Positions 34,508 through 46,399 of a stretch of DNA of 64,000 nt are shown piece by piece. Position 1 is the first letter of the stretch. The number at the start of each line of letters is the position of its first letter. Source of the DNA: Thinopyrum elongatum (lineage: Eukaryota > Streptophyta > Magnoliopsida > Poales > Poaceae). The stretch lies in contig CM022299.1 of the NCBI GenBank assembly GCA_011799875.1, positions 215,697,018 to 215,761,017 on the forward strand, written 5' to 3'. Below the pieces are notes generated by a model. That model saw only the letters and a list, made by a program, of their open reading frames with translations. It was not told the DNA's origin and made no database searches. A program made the position numbers and the translations under genes.

Positions 34508-34927
34508 TTAGGCTGCAGATTGATTTGAACTTGTTCATGTCAATCTTCATCCACTAGTTGGCGAATCTTCTTAAATTCTTCTAAAGCTTGACCTTGAACA
34601 GACCTTCATAATCCGCCATGAGAAAGGATGACATGTTATTAGATTCAAAAAAAACATCATGACATCACAATGGATCTTTGCATTAATCGGCCGTTCTGAA
34701 AATCGAGGCGCCTCTTTGGTTGAGATAATGATAGCACCTCCTCGATATTCGGGCTTGCCATTCACTGTTTCACTTTTCCTTATAAATAGGGACAGGGTGC
34801 TTGTCTTTTCACTTTTTACCCCCGTCTCCTCTTCTTGTTCTTCCTTGAGCCATTCGCCGCGATCGGAGCTCTGCCGCCCAGCCGAGCTTCACCAGCGACT
34901 CCACCTAGGCCGCTACATCGACCTGCT

Positions 34928-37900
34928 ATGACCAGAAATCGGCGGCGCTCATCCGCTCTTCATCAACACTGTCAGGTATCCTTTCATCTCCTTCCTCAGA
35001 TCCAAATTAGGGTAGTCGAGTTCATGGAGTTCATCGTGGTTCATCCAAGTTCATCCATCTCCTGCTTAGAAGTCGTATTTCATACCAAAAACAGAATAGG
35101 AACAGAGTGGTAGCAGTTTTATTCCTTATTTGCATCTTGGATAGATCTCCTTTTTTCCTTAGAATCGGTATACAGTCTACTAGTTCTTCTACTGCCGCCT
35201 GTTAGGTTTAATATTTATTCTCCTTTTTTGAGCTGTTGTAGATCCGTAATTATAGCTGCAATCTGCAAAACTAGTTTGCCCAATACTTAGCAAAATTTCA
35301 ACAACCTTAGATCCATAGATAATTGACATACCCCTTATTATTCGGGCGGCTTAATAATGACTTTGTAACCCGCCAAGATTTCCAAAAAATGCTTCTTTCA
35401 CTTCACCCGCCAACATGTAGCCGGCTCATACTTTCACAACTTAACCCGCCATGCTCTCATAACCTGATTACTGCTGCACTCCATGGCTAGGGTGGCTCAT
35501 AATCCCTTTAACGGGTCACCATAATATGTAGCACTTTAATTGTAACTAGCTCACTTATCATTGAATCATCTTATAATCATTTTAGCGGCTTATCATAGCA
35601 ATTTTAACCCGCCGCATCCTTTTTCTAGTCACAGCTTTGTTAATCCGGCTCATCATGACTAAAACACCCACATCTTGTGACTGGATCGCCTCCAAAGTCA
35701 TAGAGGACACACTCAATGATTATGTGACCATGGGAGTTTTACTTGCCAAAGAGGTTATTCACTGGCGGGTTCCCAGACCCGAAACTTCTCCACAACCCGC
35801 GGAGGGTTAAGTTGTAATTTTCACGGATCACCTCCTCCGTGGTTTTTTGCCACCCAGGTCAAAGTTCTTTCGGGATGCTCTGAATTTTTACAATCTTCAT
35901 CCACAAGACATCGGCCCCAATTCTGTGTCCAATCTGTGCAACTTCCAAGTATTCTACGAAGTGTACCTTGGGGAAGAACCCACTATTGATCTCTTGAGAG
36001 ACTATTTTTATACCAACCGCCAGACTGAGATGTCGGATGGACCCAGCCTTGAACTTGGGGGTGTTTCCATTAAGAGGCGGAGATAGGTTACTTTTCCTTC
36101 AGGTACACTGCCCAGTCATGCCAAGGACTGGAACTTTACCTGGTTCTACTGTAAAGACACCTCCCCAGCCGGAGAGAACCCCTTGTTGGGTTTCCGTCCC
36201 TACCGGCTCACCACCACCAGCATGCTTCCAGGTCGATTGACTACTGCAGAGCGCGCCCCTTTTGCCTCCACCTTTTCAAAGGTAAGGGCTTTGATCGCCA
36301 ATGCCTAACTGGAGTTGACCTAGTCCACTGCTGGGTTGCATGGAGGATTTTACCACTGAGCCGGCGCGGCGGCTCAATGTGCCAATACGCCGGTGATACA
36401 AAAGACCCACAATGTTTCAACCCAACACAGCTAACTGACAAAGAGATCAACGAGACTGTTAAGTCGCTGCTTGGGGAGTCAATGGAAAACTATAGCAAAG
36501 CAGGTCTGAACCCTTTCTGCGCTCTTAACCCGGCTCCTCCTGTAAGTATTCAAAACACTTCATCTTGTTTATCTATCTTTTGTGCTTCATATTCTTTGAA
36601 CCATTACTTATATTCATATGTATATAGGCCGACTCTCCTTTCTGGAAGAAGGTAAACACTGCTCAGCCCGCCAAGAAGACTAGGGCAGCTAAGTATCGTG
36701 GCACGAATCACCGCAAGAAAGCAACAGCACAAGAGCTCTTTGAGCTAGATGAGTCAGAGGTAGAACTTGACTCCCTTGGCCTTTTCTTTATGCAACTTAT
36801 TGATGCTGATTCTCTCAGGACGAGGTAGAGACAAGCCACGCTGATGCAGCAGAGGTAATTCCTGTCTCCTCTGACTCAGAACCTTTGCCAAGAAAGAAAA
36901 CATGACGGGTCATCCGGAAAGTAAGATTTTCTCATCAACTTGCTTATTTGGACCCCAACTTTCTTTTGAAGAAACATCGGCATGAATCAAGGCGTACGAC
37001 CCGGAGTGATGGCACTGGAGATCTTGTGTCCGGCTTACCCAACACCCCAGCTCCTCGAAAGCGCTGTAATGAGGTGCCACATAGCCCGACTCTTTCCCTT
37101 CCAAAGGCCAGTCTCATTCGTCAACCACTTAATCCTTCCGACTCAAATTATCGGGGGACGCCTCCATCATCCGGCGACTCTACTGGAACTCAAATGCCTG
37201 CCTTCATTGTTTCCCATGGGTAAGTATTTTCATTTGTTCATAAATGAATTGTGGTGATATACTCATGAACTCCTGTATTCTTGTCACAGAGGCGTAGCGA
37301 AGGCGGGCAAGAAACAAAAGGTGGGCGGCTCTTCCAAAGACCCCAAAGCTTCTGAGCTAGAGAAGCGAGCGACGGAGATCTCTGAGGCCCCAATCCAAGA
37401 CCCCGAAGAGCCTGTCAATGATCCGCCACCACAAACTGACGCTGTGGTCTTTGAGCCAATGGACGCTGAAATTAACCTGGCCGCCAGTCATGACCCGCCA
37501 AGTCCTAAGCTGCCCACTCCTGCCAAGTCAGCTGACAAGAGCCCTGCCGTAGCTGATGTTGATGACATTGCTATTACCAGGTCAGCCTTTAAGGCGCCCG
37601 AGGTCTCCAACGTGCTAACCAAGCACTCAACAAAGGAAGAAATACCCTCATTGGAGAAGGGCAAAGCAAATTTGGACCTGGAGAGTTATTCCTCTTTCAA
37701 TGCAGGCGAAGTGTACGTGGGCTATTTAAGTCGCCTTCACACAAGCCAGGACTTGGAAGCTGGGCTAGTCCAGCTGATGAAACAAAAATATGAGGTATGA
37801 ATATGTCAAACCCCTTTTTAGCCTTGCTTACATATATATCCATAGTAGCCCCCAAGTCTTAAGTATAGGAATGATATTGAGTATGCTTGAGACTTGTGAA

Positions 37901-39283
37901 AATTCCAAAATGTAACCCCCAAGGGCCAGCTTATCTGAATAAGATGAGCCGGGTCTTATAATCATTGCTTAGAAACAAATCTGTAGCCCCCAAGGGCCAG
38001 CTTATCTGGATAAGATGAGCCAGGTCTTATAATAATTGCTTAGAGCCAAATCCGTAGCCCCCAAGGGACGGCTTATCTGAATAAGATGAACCGGGTCTTA
38101 GAGATTGAATTGACCTACATTAGCCCCCAAGTGCGAAGTGTATTGCTCGCAATATGCTTGGGACTCGAATATCAATTATGATTATGAACTGAACCATCTT
38201 GATATTATATGCCACCCTTTTGCAGGAAGCATTGAGTGTGGGCGAGTCAAACATCGCCGAGTTAAAGAAGAATCTGGAAACGCATCAGGTTGAGCGCGCC
38301 AAGGCCGAGTTAAGCCTGAAAACATCACTAGAAGATATTGATAAAGTCAAGGCCAAATTTGATGAAGAAAGAGCCGCCTTAGAAACTGAGAAGGCTGATC
38401 TTCTAAAGAGGGCAGAAAATGCTGAGTCTCACCTTAAGTCGGTGACTGAAGAGTTATCTGGCTTAAAGCAACATATCTCTCTCATGACAGCCGCCATCTT
38501 TGGTAAGTGTAATGTACAAGTCATTATCTGTTATCAAATTCTGTAACTCACCTGGCGACTCAGAATATATATGAACTCTAACCCCCCTGGTGACTCTTGT
38601 TCAAAAATGTTAACAGGCCCCAGAAGTGCTAGTCTTGGTCAGAATATGTTGTTAAAGCTGAAGGTGACTTATTCATTGACCGAACAGCTATATGTTGGAA
38701 CTCTGCGCAGCCTTGTGGCCTTATCAGGTGGCAAAAAACCTCCAACCCTAATCAAGACTGTGCTGGATCATCTTTCAACAGTGCTAGCTCAAATTAAAGA
38801 ACATAAATTATCAGCCACTCGTGCAGGAGCCATTGTTGCTCTAAGCCGTGCCAAAGCTTGGCAATCAGAGCTAGACCCAGTCTGACGGGTCAAACTTTGA
38901 AGAAGAAGAAGACTTCAACAAATGTGTCATAGATGCGCCGCTTGGCATGTAAACTTACAAAGGACCTGGATCTGAACAAGTACCAGCCGGCTTATGATGA
39001 TAACAATGTTAAGATTAAGCCGCCGTCACATGATGTTATAGACCTCATTCCGCAAAGGCGTAAGCATACCTTTGCCTCTGATCTTGATCCTTCTGTTATG
39101 CTTAACGATAAAGCCACATTTGAAGCTTTAACCGGCATCGACTAGACCTCGGCCAATCTCCAGATGACCATCGACGAAGAGCGGACACAGGATGATCTGG
39201 GGGCTTCAAGCTCAAGGCAGCAAGATGTCAACAACCCGCCAGGCCAAAACCCAGACGGCGCTGACACCGGCTCACTGGAGTAA
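34928..39283 (+). pseudogene. E3 antisense accessory gene (Tat aORF, multi-exon)
   Basis: Exon 1 starts at ATG 34928 and ends at a CAG/GTATC donor (34975). The next block from ATG 35655 reads MTKTPTSCDWIASK, meets a TAA near 35809, then continues in frame with KFFRDALNFYNLHPQDIGPNS, the conserved core of the plant gypsy-type transposon domain. Further blocks include CKDTSP, a CQYAGDTKDP block, a lysine-rich segment, an acidic linker (37321-37800), an A/E/K-rich coiled coil (38224-38500) and a C-terminal block to TAA 39283. Several junctions have GT donors and AG acceptors, for example 36543 and 37794. Function unknown. Transcribed, if at all, opposite to gag-pol. Stops show decay. Confidence 0.7.
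37912..38105. repeat. 71-bp tandem repeat in an E3 accessory-gene intron
   Basis: Units starting near 37912, 37983 and 38054 share GTAGCCCCCAAGGG and GCTTATCTG blocks; three copies lie in the intron between the 37800 and 38224 exons. Confidence 0.85.
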
Positions 39284-40535
39284 CTTAACTCCAAAAAACA
39301 CTTGGTCACAAAAAAATTTGGCCTCAGCTAAAGCCATGTAATTGGTAGCTGAAGACAATTACCTGCTCTGCCATGACTTCGTGCATGTTCTTATCAACTT
39401 ATGCTTCAGCAGCTTGAATTTCTATGATCTTATGATGCACAGCTATTTTGCAATATTACCAAAGACTTTGGCGGCTTATATAATCTGTCAAAGAGCTGTT
39501 AATCCTTCAACTGGCGGCTTATAATCACAATCCAGGGCGAGTTAAACAACTCAACAACCAGGGCAACTTATAGTTATATCCATCTTTTGAAAAGATCCCC
39601 TTGGCGACTTATAAGAATAATAAACTCAACATAGAGCAATATAACCCGGATCAGCATGACCCGGCAACTTTTCACCTGTGAAAGGTTTCTGCAAAACAAA
39701 AACATATAGAGTATGCATAACTCAAATATTTATTAAGCCGGCTTGCAAAGCACAACCAAAATAGATTGGTTTTTGAAAAAATTCAATTTTTTGTTCCAAA
39801 GAAGCTTGGCATAAAAGCCTGTAATCCCGTAAGCCGGCTCTCACATGACATAAATCCGTCGTTTAAACCTTAACTAGTTCAGGGTCTTATTGAAAGATTA
39901 ACTGTTAAGAGTATGAATGGGCCACATAGCAGAGAGACTATAGCAGATAGGTGAGTTTGTCCTAGCTCACTGTAAGCCGGCCCTCACGTGACATAAACCG
40001 CCGTTTTAACTTTGACTAGTTCAGGGTCTTATTTAAAAGATTGGCTATCAAGAGTTCGGCGGGTCACCTGGTGGAGTGGCAAGCTACAAACAGGTAGGTT
40101 TAACTCAATCATGGCATAAAAGTCGGTCAAAATGGGTTATACGCTATACTCATAGAGCAGGAAGCCCCCAAACAACCCATAACATGGCATAAAAGCCGAT
40201 CAAGAGGGTTATGCGCTATGCTCGTAGAGCAGGAAGCCCCCAAGTGACCTAACATGGCATAAAAGCCGATCAAGAGGGTTATACGCTATGCTCATAGAGC
40301 AGGACGCCCCCAAATGACCTAACATGGCATAAAGGCCGATCAAGAGGGTTATACGCTATGCTCATAGAGTAGGAAGCCCTCAAATGACCTTGTGAGTAGC
40401 CAATAATGACTCTTGCTCCAAAGATTTGAAATGAAATGACAGAGGCCCCGAATTTTGGGGATGCCGGCTTTATTATACTGATCATAAAAAGTATGTACAT
40501 CAATGAAAGTATATACAATGATGAGAGCCTATGAC
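39284..40535. repeat. E3 spacer with direct and tandem repeats
   Basis: No gene is seen. A block at about 39829-39914 recurs at about 39970-40056 (TAAGCCGG...TAGTTCAGGGTCTTATT). From 40110 to 40390 lie four tandem units of 70-73 bp, each starting CATGGCATAAAAG and holding GAAGCCCCCAA. Both repeat types end before the integrase stop. Confidence 0.85.
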
Positions 40536-41221
40536 TCAAGTGTAGTAAGGCCGAAGATGAGCAATGTTCCACGACCTGTTGGTCTCCTTCTCAGACGTGC
40601 GGTAATCTTTGTTCTCTTGTACGTCAATGCGGTAGTAAGACCCGTTATTGAGATTTTTGCTAATCACAAAGGGTCCTTCCCAAGGAGGCGAAAGCTTATG
40701 CATCCCTGTCTGGTCTTGAATCAAACAAAGCACTAAGTCGCCCTTCTGAAAGGCTCGGCTTCGAACTCTACGGCTATGATAGAGACGTAGGTCTTGTTGA
40801 TATATCGCCGAACGAGCCACCGCAAGGTCACGCTCTTCATCCAAAGCATCAAGTGCATTCTGACGTGCCGTCTCATTATCAGCTTCAACATAAGCCGCCA
40901 CTCTAGGCGAGTCATGACGGATATCACTTGGGAGAACCACCTCGGCACCATAAACCATGAAGAAAGGCGTATAGCCTGTTGACCTGTTGGGGGTGGTATT
41001 GATACTCCAAAGCACTGAAGGTAGCTCCTCAACCCAACAATCTGGTGTTTGCTCCAAAGTAACCACAAGCCGGGGCTTGATACCTCTCAAAATTTCCTGG
41101 TTAGCTCGTTCTGCTTGACCATTAGACTGTGGATGAGCCACTGAAGAAACATCAAGACGAATATGCTCTCTTTGGCAGAACTCCTTCATAGCACCCTTCG
41201 AAAGATTAGTACCATTATCAG
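40536..41221 (-). pseudogene. E3 integrase, C-terminal part
   Basis: The frame, read from 41221, begins with NGTNLS, the residues just after the second catalytic Asp, and continues with HPQSNGQAERANQEIL containing the catalytic Glu, then GYTPFFMVYG and a C-terminal DNA-binding segment with GDLVL and KLSPPWEGPF. It has no chromodomain. The N-terminal part lies at 42136-42624, beyond solo LTR E5. The stretch itself is open without stops. Confidence 0.88.
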
Positions 41222-42135
41222 TGTCGTGGGAAACCACGGCCACCTATGGGACCATCAGCCCCTTGTGGTTCGGCAGGGGGATGAGCACATTGCACAAAGA
41301 GCAAAGAACGTAGCACAACACGGCAGAGATCACACGGGCAGTTTTACCCAGGTTCGGGCCGCTGCGAGGTGTAAAACCCTACTCCTGCTTTGGAGGATTG
41401 ATGGTAGATTGTGGTGGAAATGCAGCACTCTAGCCCGGCAGGGTTGCCTTGGGACGAGAGCAGCTACGCGCGTACGAAAGTACAGGGGTCCGAATCATTT
41501 CTATGGTTGCCATGGCCCTCCTTTTATAGATCAAGGGGTCACCACAGTGGCAAATCAGTCATTGTGTACTAATTAGATAGAGAACAGTGCTATCATACCT
41601 AACTCTGTAGATAGAGTAGAGCGCATTAAATGCGCCGCTTAGTGTCACATCGTGGCATGCCCGGCAAGCCTTGTCGGGTTGTTCGGCCACCTTTTCGTCT
41701 GTCTGCTTGACACGTCTCTGGACGGGTGTCATTTGGAGGTGATTTCCATAGGAAGTGGCTGCCACGTGCCAAATAACAGCCACTTAGTCACTTGGGGGCT
41801 TGACACCACACTGATTGATGACTTGCGTCGCTGCGAGGTGGAGCGGTGGAGCCTTGGCGGGGTAGTTTGCCTTCGTCGTGCCCGGCAAGCCTGCTGGGAC
41901 GGTCTTGAGGCTTGCCTTCGGGGCCACCTCGACCTCGCCAGGCTCGCCTGCCCGGTAAGGGAGGCTTTCCCTTAGTGGTGTCTTGCTCATTTAGCTTGTC
42001 TTGTTCTTCTTGATCTGCAATTTGAGTTCTCAAAGAGCTACCTCTTCAACTTGATATTGCTTTGGATGTTGCAACCTTGCTCTTTTAGGCCTATGCATGG
42101 TCTGGGCAACAGACCCAGGGTTTGTTGCACCGACA
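41222..42135 (-). mobile_element. E5: solo LTR of another Gypsy-like element (914 bp)
   Basis: On the minus strand it begins TGTCGGTGCAAC and ends CCACGACA. It is flanked by a perfect 5-bp duplication ATCAG (41217-41221 and 42136-42140) and has no internal domain. A TATAAAAG box on the minus strand lies at 41521-41530. Open frames within it are not genes. It arose by recombination between two LTRs of a full element. Confidence 0.9.
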
Positions 42136-42624
42136 ATCAGTGATGATACTATGAGGATATCCAGAATGAAAGATCAGCTTCTTGACAAACTGAACTGCTA
42201 TTGCCGCCTCACAATTGCTGACTGGCTCTGCCTCATCCCACTTGGTAAACTTGTCAACCGCCACCAGAAGGTGGGTCTTCTTATCTTTAGACCTCTTGAA
42301 TGGTCCCACCATATCAAGCCCCCAGACTGCAAACGGCCAAGTTATTGGGATCATCCACAATTCCTGAGCTGGCACATGAGCTTGCCTTGCAAACTTTTGA
42401 CATCCATCAAACTTGCTAACAATGTCCTCTGCATCAGCATGAGCCGTCAACCAGTACAACCCATGACGAAAAGCTTTAGCCACCAAAGATTTAGAGCCAA
42501 CATGATGACTACAATCGTCTTCATGAATCTCTTGTAAAATTTCATGGCCCTCCTCAGGAGAAACACAACGTTGGAACACACCTGTCACACTGCATCGGTG
42601 TAACTCGCCGTTGATGATAGTCAT
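42136..42624 (-). pseudogene. E3 integrase, N-terminal part
   Basis: The frame shows the HHCC zinc-finger region (HEDDCSHHVGSK and DGCQKFARQAH), then the core with the first catalytic Asp in GLDMVGPF and ends in GYPHSIITD, the second catalytic Asp. At the finger, KFDGC has Phe where Cys of a CxxC pair is expected (TGT to TTT). Right at the last Asp the reading is cut by E5. The enzyme would have joined the cDNA to the chromosome. Confidence 0.88.
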
Positions 42625-42648
42625 AGATTTAGACCTCCTGGTTATTTG

Positions 42649-42905
42649 TCATGCCAAAGTTTCATCCTCGGGTAACTTGCCCCGGGTCATATAAGCTAGA
42701 TAAGGCAAAGTCCAATCTAGGATAGCATGAAGAGCCGCCACCAATTGCGCCTCCGGGTCAGGGATAGCAAGGTCCTCTTCAGATGGTAACTTGACGGAAG
42801 GATTGTGTAATACATCGAGGAACACATTAGGAGGCACCGGCTTACATTGAGACCCAAGCCGGGACAATGCATCAGCCGCCTCATTCTTCCGTTGTTCAAG
42901 GTGAA
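42649..42905 (-). pseudogene. E3 RNase H to integrase linker
   Basis: A segment reading DALSRLGSQ marks the end of the RNase H region and continues toward integrase. The E4 insertion cuts it at 42905; its upstream part lies from 51984. Confidence 0.75.
42901..42905. repeat. Target site duplication of E4, left copy
   Basis: GTGAA here and GTGAT at 51984-51988, one mismatch in five. Confidence 0.75.
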
Positions 42906-44495
42906 TGAAAGGATCGAGAAGAGGTGTCTATAGGGGGGGGGATTAGACCCTCAACAAAGAAAAGTAGCAATTTTTAAGTTCTTCAAGTTAAGGTGGAGTT
43001 TTAGCACAAGTTTAAACATTCACAATACATTTCAAGCAAGCATGGCAAGAGTATATGAGCAGCGGAAAGTAAAGCATGCAACTTGCAAGAATGTAAAGGG
43101 ATGGGATTGGAGTGTGCACACGCAATTGGAGCCACGGAGATTTTTGGCATGGTTCTGATAGGTGGTGCTATCGTACATCCACGTTGGTGTAGACTTCAAC
43201 CCACGAAGGGTAACGGTTGCACGAGTCCACGGAGGGCTCCACCCACGAAGGGTCCACGAAGAAGCAACCTTGTCTATCCCACCATGGCCATCGCCCACGA
43301 AGGACTTGCCTCACTTGGGTAGATCTTCACGAAGTAGGCGATCTCCTTGCCCTTACAAACTCCTTGGTTCTACTCCACAATCTTGACGAAGGCTCCCAAG
43401 TAACACCTAACCAATCTAGGAGACACCGCTCTCCAAAAGGTAATAGATGGTGTGTTGATGATGAACTCCTTGCTCTTGTGCTTCAAATGATAGTCTCCCC
43501 AACACTCAACTCTCTCACAGATTTGGATATGGTGGAAAGATGATTTGAGTGGAAAGCAACTTGGGGAAGGCTAGAGATCAAGATTCTAGTGGTTGGATTG
43601 GAATGTCTTGGTCTCAACACATGAGTAGGTGGTTCTCTCTCAGAAAATGAGTAGTGGAAGTGTAGGCACGTTCTGATGGCTCTCTCACAAATGGAGAAGG
43701 GGTGGAGGGGTATTTATAGCCTCCACACAAAATCTAACCATTACACACAATTTACCAAACTCGGTGGGACCGATTAGTGAAACTCGGTCAGACCGATTCA
43801 GTTCAAAATGTGAACGTTAGGATTTTCGGTGGGACCGACAAGGTCAACTCGGTGGTACCAATGTGCTAGGGTTAGGGTAAAACTTCATCCCGGTTTGACC
43901 GATTACACAAACTCGGTGAGACCGATTTTAGTAATAAGCAAACAGAGAGTTGGCCAAGCAAACTCGGTGGGGCCGACTACCTATTTCGGTGAGACCGAAA
44001 TAATTGCAGTAGGCAATAGAGAGTTTGCAAGCCCATCTCGGTGAGAGCAAGATCCCATCGGTAAGACCGAACTGATTAGGATATCTGGCAGTGGCTATGT
44101 CAAGTGAACTCGATGGCGCCGGATAGATCAAATCGGTGGGGCCGAGTTTGACTTTAGGTTTAGGACATATGTGGAAATGAGAAAGTGGTTGATGGCTTTT
44201 GGAGCATATCACTAAGCATTTTGAGCAAGCAAGCCATTAAGCAACACCTCATCCCCTTTTAATAGTATTGGCTTTCCTATGGACTCAATGTGATCTTGGG
44301 TCACTAAAAATGAAAATGTAGAGTCTTGAGCTTTTGCCAATATATGTCCTTAGCATTTTGAAGGGGTTCCACATCCTCTTGTCCTGCCACTCCACTGTTG
44401 AACTCATCTGAAATATACTAGATGAAAGTATTAGTCCAACAAGAGATATGTTGACATTAATTACTAAAATCACCCAGGGAGCACTTGTGCTTTCA
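42906..44495 (-). repeat. 3' LTR of E4
   Basis: On the minus strand TGAAAGCACAAG...CTTTCA ends, with a TATAAATA-type box at 43711-43720. It is the same length as the 5' LTR, with scattered differences. Cluster of palindromes at about 43757-44150. Confidence 0.92.
43757..44150. repeat. Palindrome array in E4 3' LTR
   Basis: About ten copies of TCGGT(3 nt)ACCGA or near forms, each a 13-bp imperfect palindrome, e.g. CTCGGTGGGACCGA near 43760. Spacings are irregular (about 20 to 60 bp), so this is not a simple tandem repeat. Confidence 0.85.
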
Positions 44496-44509
44496 ATCTC
44501 CCCCTTTTT
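44496..44509 (-). promoter_or_regulatory. E4 polypurine tract
   Basis: On the minus strand AAAAAGGGGGAGAT directly precedes the 3' LTR. Confidence 0.85.
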
Positions 44510-46399
44510 GGTAATTGATGACAACATACATCAAAGCTTTTGGATAAAGATATGAAGTGTAACAAGTAAAGGTTTGGAAGAACATGCAACATGCATTGGC
44601 TGCCCCTACATGTATGCAATCATGTGAAGATAGAATATAATACCATGTGAGTGCATAAGCATGTCAGAGCAAGTAATGAGTTACATGTATCTTGGCTATA
44701 TGCATCAGAGCAAATGATGTAAAGTGCAGAAAATGTACCTACATGTTCATGAGTACTTCTTGCAAAAAATATGTACATCATCAAGAGATCCTCATGCACA
44801 TGAGTGTGATGCATATACTTACCTTGTGGTATTGAGCTAACTTTGGAAGAGATGAACCTGAGAAAACAGGGTTAGGTAACACAGGAACATCTACTAAGCA
44901 GAGCAAGAACAGGAAACCACAAGAGTACCAAGACTGGGATGACATGTAGTGAGTAAGTACTTAGTACTCTATTTGGATATTGACATGTCCCCAAGAGATA
45001 AAGATGTGCAATGAATTCCAAAGATTTTCTTCCCTTAGATATCTTACTCCCCCTGAATCTGATACTGGATAATGGGAGAAGGTAGGGTAACAGAAAATCA
45101 GAGCAAAGAAAGACAGAACAACATACTCAAAGAAACATCTACTAACATGTCTTTCCCCTCTTAAAGACATGTGGCTTCTCTCCTCTTTGAATTACCAGGC
45201 ATCTGGGATGGCTAAGAAGTCTCCCTTAGATATGGTTGAGCTTTGATGTTCTCTCTCTCCCCCTTTGACATCAATTTCCAAGAAGGGATCTTCTGGAGCA
45301 TGAGTCAAGTAGGTTTGGTCCTTGAGTCACATTACAAAGCATTATGTAATTTCGGATACTGGTAGAGGACAAGAATCATCGAGTGGATGCTGGAACAGAT
45401 ATGCAGGATGCAAATGGCAAAGTGTTTCCTTAGTGATGAAATCAGTAACAACGAATCGTTTTAGTCGGTGACACCGAGTTGGTTCGGTCTAGCCGAGAAG
45501 AAAAGATCGGTGAGGCCGAGTTCAGCACAGAGAAAACTTTTGTCATCTCAGCTTACTAGGCAAATAAGATCTCACAAAGATTTGCAGGGAATTAACTAAA
45601 ATATTTGCAAAGAATTAGATGCAGGGAATGCAGAAAATAATCAGAGAAAAGAAAAGAAATCTAGATGAATTTTTTTTGAAAGGGGAATATGTATGCAAGA
45701 AACAAATGCAAAAACACAGAAAAACGCAAGAGAGCTTCATCTAGAATTGGTCGGTGACAAAGTCACCTATGTTAGAGTATATTGACGTAGGAGCCAAGTG
45801 AAGTCACTTGATCATAGGTCATACTCATCGTTTATGCTCAAAATGGGGTTGCCATTTTTCGTTTAAGCATTTTGATGTATTCACATCTTGTTGAGTTGCT
45901 TTAACCCATGTCTTGGGGTAAAGCTTCTCTAAGATGGAATAACATACCTTGGGTGATGGTGTTGATCTTGATCATGTAGTTGAACTTGTGTTGGATGCTC
46001 AAGGTTGATGTAGTTCATCAAGAGTTGGGAGCACCACTTGTAGTTTGAGTTCACCTTCCTACATGGGTTAGTCTTGCAAGGAAGAGCACTTGTGTGTCCA
46101 AAATGACAATAATGAAACTTGATACCAAATGAAATTTGATATATTGTCAAAGGATATATTGAATGGATTCATGCTTCCTTGCCTTCAACCACCATATTGT
46201 AGAGACTTGGCGATGTAGGGATTGCTTAGGATGTGAGTGAGTTGCAATCTCATAGGGTTGGGCTCATCCAAGTACCTACAAGGGTTAGATAACATGCAAG
46301 GGTACAAGTAGGTCCAAGATATATGATCATCTTCATAAGAGAAATATCAAGGATTAGTCATATAAAGGCTCATGCCTTGCATGTATCCAAATGGAGTTT
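44510..46399. other. E4 noncoding region between pol and 3' LTR
   Basis: No supported gene. Three TCGGT/ACCGA palindromes lie near 45470-45525. A short stretch at about 45760-45850 matches 61250-61330 of E6 in reverse orientation, showing the two belong to related families. This is the position where E6 has its accessory ORF; E4 has none. Confidence 0.7.

Noticed and set aside
37912..38105. Possible CRISPR-like spaced repeats
   Set aside because: Units are adjacent with no unique spacers, only three copies, in a eukaryotic retroelement intron.
41559..42033. Minus-strand frames within the solo LTR E5
   Set aside because: They are LTR leader sequence behind a TATA box, with no domain.
43083..43543. 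Plus-strand frames in E4 LTRs (also 50570-51030)
   Set aside because: Identical in both LTRs, no domain, and the element reads on the minus strand.
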